This document shows, one piece after another, positions 7,634 to 15,678 of a DNA stretch of 15,956 nt (its first letter is position 1; each line of letters begins with the position of its first letter). The position numbers and the translations under genes are program-made. The stretch is taken from assembly GCA_016932295.1 (NCBI GenBank), contig JAFGDC010000132.1, positions 1-15,956 of the forward strand, in the 5' to 3' direction. Source of the DNA: a candidate division CSSED10-310 bacterium. GTDB taxonomy: Bacteria > CSSED10-310 > JAFGDC01. The notes beneath the pieces were generated by a model that did no database searches, had not been told where the DNA came from, and saw nothing but the letters and a program-made list of their open reading frames with translations.

Positions 7634-9541
7634 TCAGTCCGGCACCCCCAGGGCGGCGGCGACCGCGGCCCGCACGGCCCCACCCGGCGCCCGGCCGCGC
7701 ATCGTTCCCATCACCCGTCCCATATAGTACCGCAGCCGGGCTTCCGGTATCCCGGTGCGCGGCGCCGGGACCTTCTCCATCAGTTCCGTCACCAGGCCGG
7801 GCAGCGTATCCCGTCCCGGCGGGTCTATACCCAAATCCGCCAGGATGGCGGTCACCGGCACCTGCCTGCGGCTCACGGCTTCTCGCAACACATCCGGAAA
7901 CGCTTCCTTGTAGAACCGCTCCTCCATGTACTTCGCAAACACTTCCAGCAACCGCTCCTGGTTCAGGCTGGTGATCGGCACGCCCCTCCTGCCCAGATGG
8001 CGCAAGTGCTGTTCGAGCACCACTCCCGCCAGCACCGGTGGCACGTGCAGCTCCTCCACCAACCGCCTGAACAGGATGGCATTGCCCGAGACCGGCAGAG
8101 ACTGCACCACATCGGAAGGCAAACCCAGCTCCCGGTAGCGGCGCTCCTGCACCCAGACCGCTTCCGGCAAGCGCTGCCTGATGGCATCGAGCCGCCGGCG
8201 CGGCAGTTCCGTCGGCGGCGAATCGGTGTCAGGATACATGCGGTCAGGACCGGGCAAGATCCGCTCGAAGTCCGTGGAACCGTCCGGCAAGGCTTGCCTG
8301 GTTTCCGACGGAACACCCCTGGTGGCTTCTTCCGCCCGAAGGCAGATCTCCTTCACCGCGGTCTTGGCATCCTCCTCCGGTCCCCAGACGATGAGCACCT
8401 CATCCGTGTGCGCCGCCTCCATCCGTTCCGCCACCCGCTCCCATTCGCCGCCGGATATGCCCCGCGCCGCCGCACCGCCGCGGTGAATGATGAGGGGCCG
8501 CTGATCCAGGCAGGCGATCACCCGGACCCGCCCCTCGAATTCACGCAGGAACGGCACGTTTTCCTGCACCTGGTAATCCATCAGATTCGCGAATCCCCGC
8601 AGGCGCGCCCCGCGGATCATCCAGCCGCGCTCCACCGCCTGTTTCAGGTAGGGATTATCGGTCTCCGTGAACAGAAATGTCAGATTCTTGTGCAACGGGT
8701 GGAGCGTCTCACCAGTGATGCCGCGCCCGCGCAGGATATCCCGAATCTCCAACAGGCTTTTCTGCCGCAGCGCCTCATTGTGCACCAGACGGCCGATGGC
8801 GGGAATCCGCGACACGCCCTTGATTTCCACCCTGGTCCCGCCGCGGATACTCACATTCACATCCTCCCGGCCGGCACCCAGGCCGGTCCTGACCTTGCCG
8901 GTGCTGCGCAGCACCCGCCTGATCAGTTCGGCCATCGCCATCACCTCGTTTGGATTACGCAACTGGGGAGCGGTCACCACCTCCACAAGGGGAAATCCGA
9001 GACGGTCGGCTTTGAATGTAATGGTGTGCCCCACATCACTCACCTCCCGGCAGGCATCCTCTTCCAGCCCAAGTTGGATTATTTCGATATCGCGCCCATC
9101 CAGCGGCAGGGATCCATTCACTCCGACTATGGCAGTCCGTTGAAATCCGGTGGGAATGGAGCCGTCGAGGTACTGTTTCCGGCTGATGTGCATTTCGTCC
9201 ACTATGTTGAGATCGAGGAGCAGCGCTATTTCGAGGGCAATTTCAAGCGCTTCCTGGTTGACCAGGAACGGCGGTGTGTCATCCATTTCATAGGTGCAGT
9301 CCACCGCCTGGAATATCCGGTAGATCACGGTCTTCTTTGTCTTGAACTCCATGAGCGCCGTGCCGTCGTATTCGCCCAGCTCAGACAAGGTCGGTCGCAT
9401 ATGCCTGAGCACCTCGGCATCATGAGGACCGTTGCAATACCTGGCGGGACAGCGGCAGAACAGCTTCTTCCCGGTGCGTAACTGCTGGTGTATCTCGAGT
9501 CCGGCTTTGAATCCCAGCGCCTCGTAATTCAAATCCACCAT
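7634..9541 (-). CDS. gatE: Glu-tRNA(Gln) amidotransferase subunit E (archaeal-type GatE)
   Basis: GatE works with GatD to convert Glu-tRNA(Gln) to Gln-tRNA(Gln): GatD frees ammonia from an amide donor, and GatE binds the tRNA and activates the glutamate. The 635-residue length fits GatE (about 600-640), not bacterial GatB (about 480). The N-terminal kinase-like core carries GLEIHQQL (14-21), a Cys cluster CRCPARYC (29-36) and GREDVNVSI (224-232). Between core and tail is a GAD-type insert (about 300-430), the hallmark of GatE against GatB, followed by GPDRMYPDTDSPP (431-443), very like archaeal GatE, and a helical tail domain. The ATG at 9541 has AAGGAGGT ending four bases upstream. An ATG at 9592 is in frame but would lie before the predicted transcript start. 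GatD is not in this window. Confidence 0.88.
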   Translation of the reverse strand: MVDLNYEALGFKAGLEIHQQLRTGKKLFCRCPARYCNGPHDAEVLRHMRPTLSELGEYDGTALMEFKTKKTVIYRIFQAVDCTYEMDDTPPFLVNQEALEIALEIALLLDLNIVDEMHISRKQYLDGSIPTGFQRTAIVGVNGSLPLDGRDIEIIQLGLEEDACREVSDVGHTITFKADRLGFPLVEVVTAPQLRNPNEVMAMAELIRRVLRSTGKVRTGLGAGREDVNVSIRGGTRVEIKGVSRIPAIGRLVHNEALRQKSLLEIRDILRGRGITGETLHPLHKNLTFLFTETDNPYLKQAVERGWMIRGARLRGFANLMDYQVQENVPFLREFEGRVRVIACLDQRPLIIHRGGAAARGISGGEWERVAERMEAAHTDEVLIVWGPEEDAKTAVKEICLRAEEATRGVPSETRQALPDGSTDFERILPGPDRMYPDTDSPPTELPRRRLDAIRQRLPEAVWVQERRYRELGLPSDVVQSLPVSGNAILFRRLVEELHVPPVLAGVVLEQHLRHLGRRGVPITSLNQERLLEVFAKYMEERFYKEAFPDVLREAVSRRQVPVTAILADLGIDPPGRDTLPGLVTELMEKVPAPRTGIPEARLRYYMGRVMGTMRGRAPGGAVRAAVAAALGVPD

Positions 9542-9576
9542 CAGGACCTCCTTGCGGGGGGGAATGAACGGAGAGT

Positions 9577-9605
9577 ATCCTAGTGTTCGCAATCGGCACT
9601 GTCCA
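9577..9605 (-). promoter_or_regulatory. Promoter of gatE
   Basis: On the minus strand TGGACA (9605-9600), 17 bp and TAGGAT (9582-9577) point to transcription starting near 9570, with a leader of about 29 nt that carries AAGGAGGT. The -10 region overlaps a weak opposite-direction candidate for the radical SAM gene (TTGCGG 9552-9557, 18 bp, TATCCT 9576-9581), so the two genes may share a bidirectional promoter. Confidence 0.6.
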
Positions 9606-9614
9606 GAGAATTAA

Positions 9615-9646
9615 CCGGGCTGGCGAAGCTAACGTTCGCCACCCGG
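9615..9646. promoter_or_regulatory. Strong hairpin in the leader of the radical SAM gene
   Basis: CCGGG-C-TGGCGAA (9615-9627) pairs with TTCGCCA-CCCGG (9635-9646) around a 7-base loop: a 12-bp stem with one bulged C. It ends nine bases before the GAGG ribosome site of the radical SAM gene, and lies just upstream of the gatE -35 box on the other strand. No T run follows on the plus strand; on the minus strand it is followed by TTAATT, too weak for a confident terminator. It could be a leader regulatory structure or a protein site. Confidence 0.5.
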
Positions 9647-9663
9647 CTGAACACGAGGATGCC

Positions 9664-10632
9664 ATGGCCGACCACGCTGGCAATGCCCCATACAGGAAAC
9701 TCAATCCTTACCTGCGCGAACGGTTCGGCGGCAGGGTATGGAGAGTCTCCATCCAGGCCGGTCTGACTTGCCCCAACCGGGACGGCACCCTGGACACCGC
9801 CGGCTGCGTGTTCTGCGACAACCGCGCCTTTTCTCCACGCCTGGAAGGCGCGGCGGACAGTGTGACCGTTCAGCTCGACAACGCCATTCCCAGACTCGCC
9901 GACCGTTACAAGGCGGAACACTTCATCGCCTATTTCCAAAGCTTCACCAATACATACGGTGATCCCGAACGACTGGCGACAATGTACCGGGAAGCAGCCG
10001 CCCATCAGAGAGTGGTGGCGGTAGCTGTTTCCACCAGGCCCGATTGCATCACTCCCGAGATCGTTGCGGTCCTGACCAGACTCCAACGAGTCAAACCGGT
10101 CTGGGTGGAACTTGGCATGCAATCAGCGCACGACGCCAGCCTGACGATCCTGAACAGGCGCCATACGGTGACCGACACCATCAACGCAAACAGCCTGCTG
10201 CGCGCTGCCGCCATCGAGGTGGTGCTCCACCTGATCATCGGTCTCCCGGGTGAAGATGACGGGATACTCGCCCGAACCGCGGCGGTGGTCACCGACCTGG
10301 ATGTGCAGGGAGTCAAGCTCCACCACCTGCACGCGGTGGAGGGAACGCTGCTGGCCCAATGGTACCGGAGCGGCGCTTGGCGCCCCACTGAATGGCGGAC
10401 TTATCTCGGTATGGTGGTGGATTTCCTCGAACGGATACCGCACCGAGTGGTCATCCATCGCCTGCTTGGGGATTGCCCCTCCAAGTTGTTGGTGGCGCCG
10501 CGCTGGACTATTGATAAGGCTGGGTTCCTCATTGCGGTGGAGGCGGAATTCAAACGTCGTGGCACCCGCCAGGGCAGTAGGTGCGGGAACGACACCGCGG
10601 GTGTGACACCCGTGGAAGCCAGCCAGCCCTGA
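9664..10632 (+). CDS. Radical SAM protein of the YhcC type (TIGR01212-like)
   Basis: This is a cytoplasmic iron-sulphur enzyme that cleaves S-adenosylmethionine to a 5'-deoxyadenosyl radical; the substrate of the YhcC group is, to my knowledge, not settled. The 322-residue protein is close to the E. coli YhcC length of about 309. The cluster cysteines are C36, C48 and C51 in CPNRDGTLDTAGCVFC, the spacing typical of this group, unlike the usual CxxxCxxC. Further family blocks are YFQSFTNTY (104-112), WVELGMQSAHD, HLIIGLPGE and KLHHLHAVEGT. The frame is open from 9583, but the ATG at 9664 has GAGG five bases upstream and begins just before the conserved PYRKLNPYLRERFG. It is divergent from gatE and convergent with rlmD, with 27 bp between stops. 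Relatives share features with Elp3-like proteins, so an RNA role is possible (inference). Confidence 0.88.
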   Translation: MADHAGNAPYRKLNPYLRERFGGRVWRVSIQAGLTCPNRDGTLDTAGCVFCDNRAFSPRLEGAADSVTVQLDNAIPRLADRYKAEHFIAYFQSFTNTYGDPERLATMYREAAAHQRVVAVAVSTRPDCITPEIVAVLTRLQRVKPVWVELGMQSAHDASLTILNRRHTVTDTINANSLLRAAAIEVVLHLIIGLPGEDDGILARTAAVVTDLDVQGVKLHHLHAVEGTLLAQWYRSGAWRPTEWRTYLGMVVDFLERIPHRVVIHRLLGDCPSKLLVAPRWTIDKAGFLIAVEAEFKRRGTRQGSRCGNDTAGVTPVEASQP

Positions 10633-10659
10633 GTTCCTTCGCAAAGCGCCGGAGTGCGG

Positions 10660-11946
10660 TCAATGGGTCTTCTCAAGAAGCGCGACGCATTCAACATGGA
10701 TGGTTTGAGGAAACATGTCCAGAGGCTGAATAGCCCGCAGACGGTAACCGCCCTTCACCAGAATGGTCAGGTCACGAGCCATGAGCACCGGTTCACAGGA
10801 GACGAAAACAATCCTGCCGGGCGCCATATCGAGCAGACCAGACAGCACCTCCGGCGCCGCCCCCTGGCGAGGTGGATCCAGGATGACCGCGTCGCAGAAT
10901 TCGGACTCCGGCAGATAGTCTTCCGCCCGTTGCGATACGAAGCGCACCTTGTCGAGACCCGCTGATTCCGCGGCGAGCCTGCCCTGCTCGACGGAAACAA
11001 GCGAATATTCCACTGCGGTAATCCCTGCGCCGGAGCGCGCCGCGGGCAGGGAAAAGAAACCGCTGCCGGCGTAAAGGTCCAGGATGCACTCATCAGGGTG
11101 CGGCGACAGGTATTCCAGGACGGTCCTCTGGAGCGCCGCTAACATGGCCTGGTTGACCTGCATGAAGCCGTCTATCGGGGCCGTGAAGCGCAGGCCATCA
11201 ATGGTATAACGCAGAATCGTCCCACCGGCGGAATGCATTGCCCGGGGACTCCGCAGCGCAACCCCCATGACCGGCAGCCCGGCACTGCGCAGGGCATTGA
11301 GGAGCGCCTCCGGATCACCAGGTTCGGTGGCATTGTGGTTCACTGCCACACAGAGTGACCCGGTTTCCTGGTCGAGAGCGAGCAGCACTTCACCGGATGC
11401 CGGAATGCATTCGCGGAGAGTTGACAGCGCGCCGTCGAGCGCGGGTGGGAGCAGGAGACAGGAAGCCACATCCACGATCCGACGGCTGCGCGCCTCGTAG
11501 AAACCGAGAACCGACCCTCTGTGAAGGCGTTTGACATGCAGCCTGGTGCGGATACGGTACCCGAATTCCCGGGGCGACGGGATGAGAGGAGCGGGGAACA
11601 GATCCTGGGATTTCAACAGCAGGCGCAGCGCATCCTCCACCATTTCCTGTTTGGCCGCGGTTTGCGCATCATACGTCAGTTGTTGCAGGCTGCACCCACC
11701 ACAAGTGCCGAAATACGGGCAGGGTGGTTCCCGGCGACCGGGGGCCGGCTCCAGCACCCGCAGCAGGTCCGCCCTCAGAAAACTCTTGTTGACCGAGGTG
11801 ATGCGGACTTCGGCGACATCGCCCGGCGCGACACCGGGGATGAAACAAACCGCACCGTTGACACGGGCCAGACCGTCACCTCCCCAGACGAGCTTTTCCA
11901 CCCTGACCCGCAGCCGGCGACCGGGAATAAACACGTCTCCCGCCAT
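10660..11946 (-). CDS. rlmD: 23S rRNA (uracil-C5)-methyltransferase, RlmD/RumA type
   Basis: The enzyme makes 5-methyluridine in RNA, in E. coli U1939 of 23S rRNA, using SAM and a cysteine nucleophile. The 428-residue length matches RlmD (433). Residues 8-67 are a TRAM RNA-binding domain. Iron-sulphur ligands are C76, C82, C85 and C163. The methyltransferase core shows FMQVNQ (261-266), DLYAGSGFFSLPAA (290-303), LDPPRQG (356-362), catalytic C384 in SCEPVLMARDL, and the general base E419 in HVEC. The ATG overlaps the rlmN stop by one base (TGATG), with GGGAGA a few bases upstream inside rlmN, so translation is coupled. The exact uridine target (RlmD, RlmCD or TrmA-like) cannot be fixed from sequence; the complete cluster and TRAM domain favour rRNA. 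Confidence 0.9.
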   Translation of the reverse strand: MAGDVFIPGRRLRVRVEKLVWGGDGLARVNGAVCFIPGVAPGDVAEVRITSVNKSFLRADLLRVLEPAPGRREPPCPYFGTCGGCSLQQLTYDAQTAAKQEMVEDALRLLLKSQDLFPAPLIPSPREFGYRIRTRLHVKRLHRGSVLGFYEARSRRIVDVASCLLLPPALDGALSTLRECIPASGEVLLALDQETGSLCVAVNHNATEPGDPEALLNALRSAGLPVMGVALRSPRAMHSAGGTILRYTIDGLRFTAPIDGFMQVNQAMLAALQRTVLEYLSPHPDECILDLYAGSGFFSLPAARSGAGITAVEYSLVSVEQGRLAAESAGLDKVRFVSQRAEDYLPESEFCDAVILDPPRQGAAPEVLSGLLDMAPGRIVFVSCEPVLMARDLTILVKGGYRLRAIQPLDMFPQTIHVECVALLEKTH

Positions 11947-12971
11947 CAGGGCTCTCCCGCCGCCAGTTGCCCGCAGGCCGCCGTGATACCGGCGCCCTTG
12001 CTCTCACGGATGAAGGCCGAGAGATTGGCGGCGAACAGGATTTCCTGGAAGCGGTTCAGTCGTTCCGGGCTGGGCGGTTGGAACGGGAAATGAGCCGTCG
12101 GATTGAGGGGGATCAGGTTGATCTTGGCGCGGCGGCGGTCAAGCAGATCCACCAGTTGCCCGGCATGCACATCCTGGTCGTTGAAATCCTTGATGAGCAC
12201 ATATTCATAGGTGATCCTGCGACCGGGTGCCAGGGGGTACGCGCGGCAGGCATCCATCAGATCCCGGAGAGGATAGGTGGTATTGATGGGCATGAGCCGT
12301 GACCGCAGGAGATCCACTGGTGCATTGAGCGACACGGACAGGTTGACGCCCAGGCCGGAATCGGCCAGGACCCGCATGCCGGGAATGATGCCAGCCGTGG
12401 AAACGGTGATCTTGCGTTTGGACAGTCCCATCCCCCAGTCGGCGGTCATTATGCGCAGCGCCCGGAGGACGTTCGTCACGTTGAGCAAGGGTTCACCCAT
12501 GCCCATGAGGACGATGTTGCCCTGTCTCACGGCGGGTATCCGGCGACGCAGCACCGTCAGTTGGGCGATGATCTCGGCGGCGCTCAGGTGCCGCGTGAAG
12601 CCGAGTGCCCCGGTGGCGCAGAACCGGCACCCCAACGGGCAGCCGACCTGCGTCGAGATGCATACCGTGCAGCGGTCCTCGTAAGGCATGAAAACCGCTT
12701 CGATACGGGCCTTGTCGGTCAGTTCCAACAGCACCTTTTGCGTTCCGTCGGATGCCTCGATCCACCGCAACGGAGTCATGCCCACCAGCGGGTGTCTGGC
12801 CGCCATGACGGAGCGGAAAGCCGCCGGCAGATCAGTCATTTCCTCATAGTCCAGGCAATCTCTCCGGTACAGCCATCGCAGCAATTGCCTGGCGCGATAG
12901 GGCCGATGTCCTTCCGACTCGACCAGCGCGGTCAATTCACCCGCTGTCAAGCCCTGGATTTCCTCCGTCAT
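11946..12971 (-). CDS. rlmN: Dual-specificity 23S rRNA A2503 / tRNA A37 C2-methyltransferase RlmN
   Basis: This radical SAM enzyme adds a methyl group to C2 of adenosine 2503 in 23S rRNA and of adenosine 37 in some tRNAs. The 341-residue protein has the complete set of key residues: the cluster motif CPLGCRFC (C111, C115, C118), GMGEPL (157-162), and the two catalytic cysteines C104 and C333, equivalent to E. coli C118 and C355. C333, in TAACGQLA, carries the methyl to the RNA. The ATG has GAGGTGAT four to five bases upstream and a near-consensus promoter at 12989-13017. It is the first gene of a two-gene unit with rlmD (TGATG overlap), and is divergent from the GT-C gene. Cfr is excluded by context and by the RlmN-type N-terminal domain and overall similarity. 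Confidence 0.95.
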   Translation of the reverse strand: MTEEIQGLTAGELTALVESEGHRPYRARQLLRWLYRRDCLDYEEMTDLPAAFRSVMAARHPLVGMTPLRWIEASDGTQKVLLELTDKARIEAVFMPYEDRCTVCISTQVGCPLGCRFCATGALGFTRHLSAAEIIAQLTVLRRRIPAVRQGNIVLMGMGEPLLNVTNVLRALRIMTADWGMGLSKRKITVSTAGIIPGMRVLADSGLGVNLSVSLNAPVDLLRSRLMPINTTYPLRDLMDACRAYPLAPGRRITYEYVLIKDFNDQDVHAGQLVDLLDRRRAKINLIPLNPTAHFPFQPPSPERLNRFQEILFAANLSAFIRESKGAGITAACGQLAAGEP

Positions 12972-12988
12972 GGATCACCTCGACCGGC

Positions 12989-13017
12989 ACTATAGGGAGC
13001 CCCGCGGTGATTGTCAA
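12989..13017 (-). promoter_or_regulatory. Near-consensus sigma70 promoter of rlmN-rlmD
   Basis: TTGACA (13017-13012), exactly 17 bp, then TATAGT (12994-12989) on the minus strand. Transcription would start near 12982, only about 11 nt before the ATG at 12971, so the leader is barely longer than its GAGGTGAT ribosome site. This is the best promoter in the window and suggests strong constitutive expression. Confidence 0.8.
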
Positions 13018-13059
13018 AACCGCCGCGCGCCCTTTGTGCTATTGCGCCGGCAAGGCCTA

Positions 13060-13068
13060 TGGTATAGG
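13060..13068 (+). promoter_or_regulatory. Possible extended -10 promoter of the GT-C gene
   Basis: TGGTATAGG forms an extended -10 element (TGN plus TATAGG). The only -35-like hexamer, TTGCGC at 13042-13047, is 15 bp away, too close to be ideal. Transcription would start near 13075. It lies about 45 bp behind the rlmN -35 box, so the two promoters are back to back in a 160-bp gap. Confidence 0.35.
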
Positions 13069-13134
13069 GTCACAACGTACCTGTGAACACCTTGTACCAC
13101 CGGCTGCATGCCGCCCGTTTCCGGAGCGAACGGG

Positions 13135-15678
13135 ATGGCCTTCGGCGGGATGGGGGTGCTGGAGCGGATGAGGGGCGGCGAACGAATACTGGTGACCATC
13201 GGTGCCGGAGCGGTAACGGCGGGAGTGCTCCTGAGCCTCGGCAACACCGCCGCCATTCACGCTCTATCCTTTGTACCGAAACTGCCGCGAGTGGTGTATC
13301 CGCCCTACCTTGCAATCCTCGCGGCCGGTATCGTGGCATTGGGTTTTCAGGCACTGTTCTCAAAGCGCCTGCCCCCGCTTCTTTATGGCCTGACGGGCAT
13401 AACGACAGCGGCGGTCTTCGTCGCGCGCAGTCAGACCGGATTCGGCGGACGGTTGAACAGTCGCGGCCTGGTGGCATTGCTCCTGTGTCTGGCCTTGACC
13501 GCCATCCTGGTGCGGAGCAGGCCGACACCATCGGCGCCGCTGCCGCCTGCCGTGATCCTTGCGCTGCTGCTGGTCATCACGGCGGGAGCGGCGTACCTTC
13601 GATTCCATGATCTGGACCGGTATCCATCCTCGGAACTGAGTGACGAAAGCCTCAACACCGATATTATTCTGGAGTACTATACCGGTCATCCTTTCGAAGC
13701 CACCGTACAATCCAAAGAGTTCCTGTATTATCAATTGGGCCGATTGTGGTTTCACCTGCTGCCGCCCCGTCTCGTCTCGCTGCGCCTGCTGACCGCGCTG
13801 TTCGGCGTGCTGTCCGTGCCCATGTTGTATTACCTCGGACGGCGCCTGTACGATCCCGCCACCGGACTGTTCGCCGCCGCACTCATGACGATATCGCCAT
13901 GGCACGTGCTGGTCTCCCGCCTGGTGGTCAGACAAAACCTGGCAGTGCTGCTCATCATCGTGGCCTACCTGCTTTGGCTGCGTGCCTTGCAGCGAAGCAG
14001 CGCGCTCCTCATGGCGCCGGCAGCCCTGATCACCGGACTGGGCTTTCACTCGTGGGTGACCTTCAAGGTCGTCCCTCTGCTGGTGGCGCCGATCGCCCTG
14101 TGGACACTCGCGGACCGACGCGAACATCGGCTGCGATTGACCGCCGGCCTGCTCCTGTCGGTGGTGGTATTCGCCGCGGTACTGATCCTCCCATTCGCCC
14201 TCACCAACGACATGCGGCGGGTGCGATTCGTCGTCAAGGGCGAAATCGGCAGCGGCAAGGCCGCCCATTCCCTGAGCCAGATCGCCGGTAATATAGGATC
14301 GGCATTCACGGGATTAACCGGCAATCCGCTGGGTGACAACTTCTACAATCCCCCGTTCGGCATCGATACCCCCATGTTGTGCACCTTCATGCTGCTTGGT
14401 CTGGCGGTAACCCTGCCGGGTATCGTTCGGCGGGGTTCGGACCGCATCCTCATCGCCATGTTGATCATTCACCTGGGACCAGCGGTGCTCTCCGATTTCC
14501 CCTACCAGAGACGCCTGCAGGGCTGTATGGTTCCCCTGTTCATCATGGGCGGCGCTTTCCTGGCCCGATGGCTGAACCGGTTCGATGGAGTCCGGCGATC
14601 CCGTCTGGCGTTATTGTCCTGCGGGTTGATCCTAATCCAGGGGGGATGGGTCAGTGAAACCTTGATAAAAGCCAGCACAGGGGAGAAGAACATCGTCAAT
14701 CGCCGCATACGTGACACCCTCGGGACCCGCACCGTGATCATCCAGTCAGGGCACTTTCAACGCGCCTGGCGTTACGTCACCGGCTGGGAACGATGCGGCG
14801 ATCCGGACGCGATGATGTGGACCGACCTGGCGACAGCCATGCCCCTGATCCCGAGACTGGATACGCCGGCATCCCTGTTCTGCCGGGTGCTCGACGCGGA
14901 GGGATTCCTCCAGGCAACTGCGCTGCATTACCCGGCGGCGGAGGTCATGAGCCTGGAGGAACCGCCGGGCCGGGTCGTGGGTTATGAGGTGCAACTCCGG
15001 CCCGAGGACCTGAGGATGGCGCTGGAGGCAACGATGGATGGGCGCGGCTGGACACCGGGAACCAGCATCCAGAGCGCCGGCGCTTGTTTTCTGCCGCTAG
15101 ACCTCCGGGAAGTCGCCGTCATGTGGGGAGATGGAGCGCACTGGAACCTGAACCTTGATCATCCCTATTATCGAAACGAGGGTAATTATCGGCTGGATGA
15201 TCTGGCGGGGGGACTGGTCCCGATCCATGGCATCCCCTACCATCTTATACCGGGCGGGGTGGTGCCATTCTATTCGGTACTGTCGGGCGCTCCGGAACGA
15301 CTGACGGTCATGGTGCGAATCGAACTGCCGCGCGCCGCGCCGGTGCGCAGCATCCATCTCATCGGGCTGATCTCCGACAATGTCCAACCCGAACAACCGC
15401 CGTCGGTATACGTGGATCTCGAACGCGCCGATGGTTCAGTCTTCTCCGTCACCCTGCACGCCAGGGGACATCGCTTCCTGTCCAGAGACCTGACCACGCC
15501 TCCCTATCCAGTACAGTTGGCCGCTCAATACAGGGACAGCTACTGGGATGCCGCCGGGTTCATGCTGCCGGATGGAGCGCCGGTCACGGCGGTGGAGCTG
15601 CGCAATGCCTCCAATCATGAATCGCTCTGTATCGCCGGGGTAACACTGGGCCTGGCAAGGGAATCGGCCAGGAAATAA
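13135..15678 (+). CDS. Polytopic GT-C glycosyltransferase, PMT/ArnT-like (GT39/GT83 group)
   Basis: Enzymes of this type move a sugar from a lipid-phosphate donor onto protein, lipid A or glycan at the outer face of the inner membrane. The 847-residue protein has about 14-15 predicted helices in residues 17-506 and a soluble C-terminal domain (about 511-847). The GT-C core seems to begin at the fifth helix (136-155), followed by a loop with the likely catalytic D170-E171 (ELSDESLN) and by YYQLGRLWFHLL and SPWHVLVSRLVVRQNL (254-269), which resemble PMT_2 proteins. Four helices (17-126) before it are extra. The start is unsure: ATG at 13135 has GGAG eight bases upstream; ATGs at 13108 and 13168 are alternatives. 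Predicted topology puts the C-terminal part outside. I cannot name the sugar or acceptor. Confidence 0.82.
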   Translation: MAFGGMGVLERMRGGERILVTIGAGAVTAGVLLSLGNTAAIHALSFVPKLPRVVYPPYLAILAAGIVALGFQALFSKRLPPLLYGLTGITTAAVFVARSQTGFGGRLNSRGLVALLLCLALTAILVRSRPTPSAPLPPAVILALLLVITAGAAYLRFHDLDRYPSSELSDESLNTDIILEYYTGHPFEATVQSKEFLYYQLGRLWFHLLPPRLVSLRLLTALFGVLSVPMLYYLGRRLYDPATGLFAAALMTISPWHVLVSRLVVRQNLAVLLIIVAYLLWLRALQRSSALLMAPAALITGLGFHSWVTFKVVPLLVAPIALWTLADRREHRLRLTAGLLLSVVVFAAVLILPFALTNDMRRVRFVVKGEIGSGKAAHSLSQIAGNIGSAFTGLTGNPLGDNFYNPPFGIDTPMLCTFMLLGLAVTLPGIVRRGSDRILIAMLIIHLGPAVLSDFPYQRRLQGCMVPLFIMGGAFLARWLNRFDGVRRSRLALLSCGLILIQGGWVSETLIKASTGEKNIVNRRIRDTLGTRTVIIQSGHFQRAWRYVTGWERCGDPDAMMWTDLATAMPLIPRLDTPASLFCRVLDAEGFLQATALHYPAAEVMSLEEPPGRVVGYEVQLRPEDLRMALEATMDGRGWTPGTSIQSAGACFLPLDLREVAVMWGDGAHWNLNLDHPYYRNEGNYRLDDLAGGLVPIHGIPYHLIPGGVVPFYSVLSGAPERLTVMVRIELPRAAPVRSIHLIGLISDNVQPEQPPSVYVDLERADGSVFSVTLHARGHRFLSRDLTTPPYPVQLAAQYRDSYWDAAGFMLPDGAPVTAVELRNASNHESLCIAGVTLGLARESARK

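Noticed and set aside
7537..7683. Longer start for the methyltransferase at 7683
   Set aside because: It would overlap the gatE coding end, adds a Pro/Arg-rich stretch without family similarity, and precedes the promoter at 7565-7594. The GTG at 7536 has a ribosome site.
7511..9481. Plus-strand open frame of 656 codons opposite gatE
   Set aside because: It lies fully antisense to a strongly recognisable gene. The product is rich in His, Arg, Gln and Pro with no domain, as expected from the complementary frame of a GC-rich gene. No ribosome site is seen.
7634..9541. Archaeal origin of the whole window
   Set aside because: Type I QueF, RlmN with all bacterial catalytic cysteines, cluster-type RlmD and several sigma70-like promoters all indicate a bacterium.
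9542..9592. Longer start for gatE at 9592
   Set aside because: It lies upstream of the predicted transcript start, and the ATG at 9541 has a near-perfect ribosome site and the normal GatE N-terminus.
9615..9646. Integron attC site or intrinsic terminator
   Set aside because: The paired arms lack the attC core sites and extrahelical pattern, no integrase is present, and there is no proper T run on either strand.
10592..10611. Overlapping palindromes (ACACC-GCG-GGTGT, GGGTGT-G-ACACCC) as a terminator of the radical SAM gene
   Set aside because: They lie inside the coding end, have loops of one to three bases, and no T run follows.
13360..14268. Minus-strand open frame of 302 codons opposite the GT-C gene
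   Set aside because: Gln/His/Arg-rich product with no domain, antisense to a membrane protein whose helices are clear.
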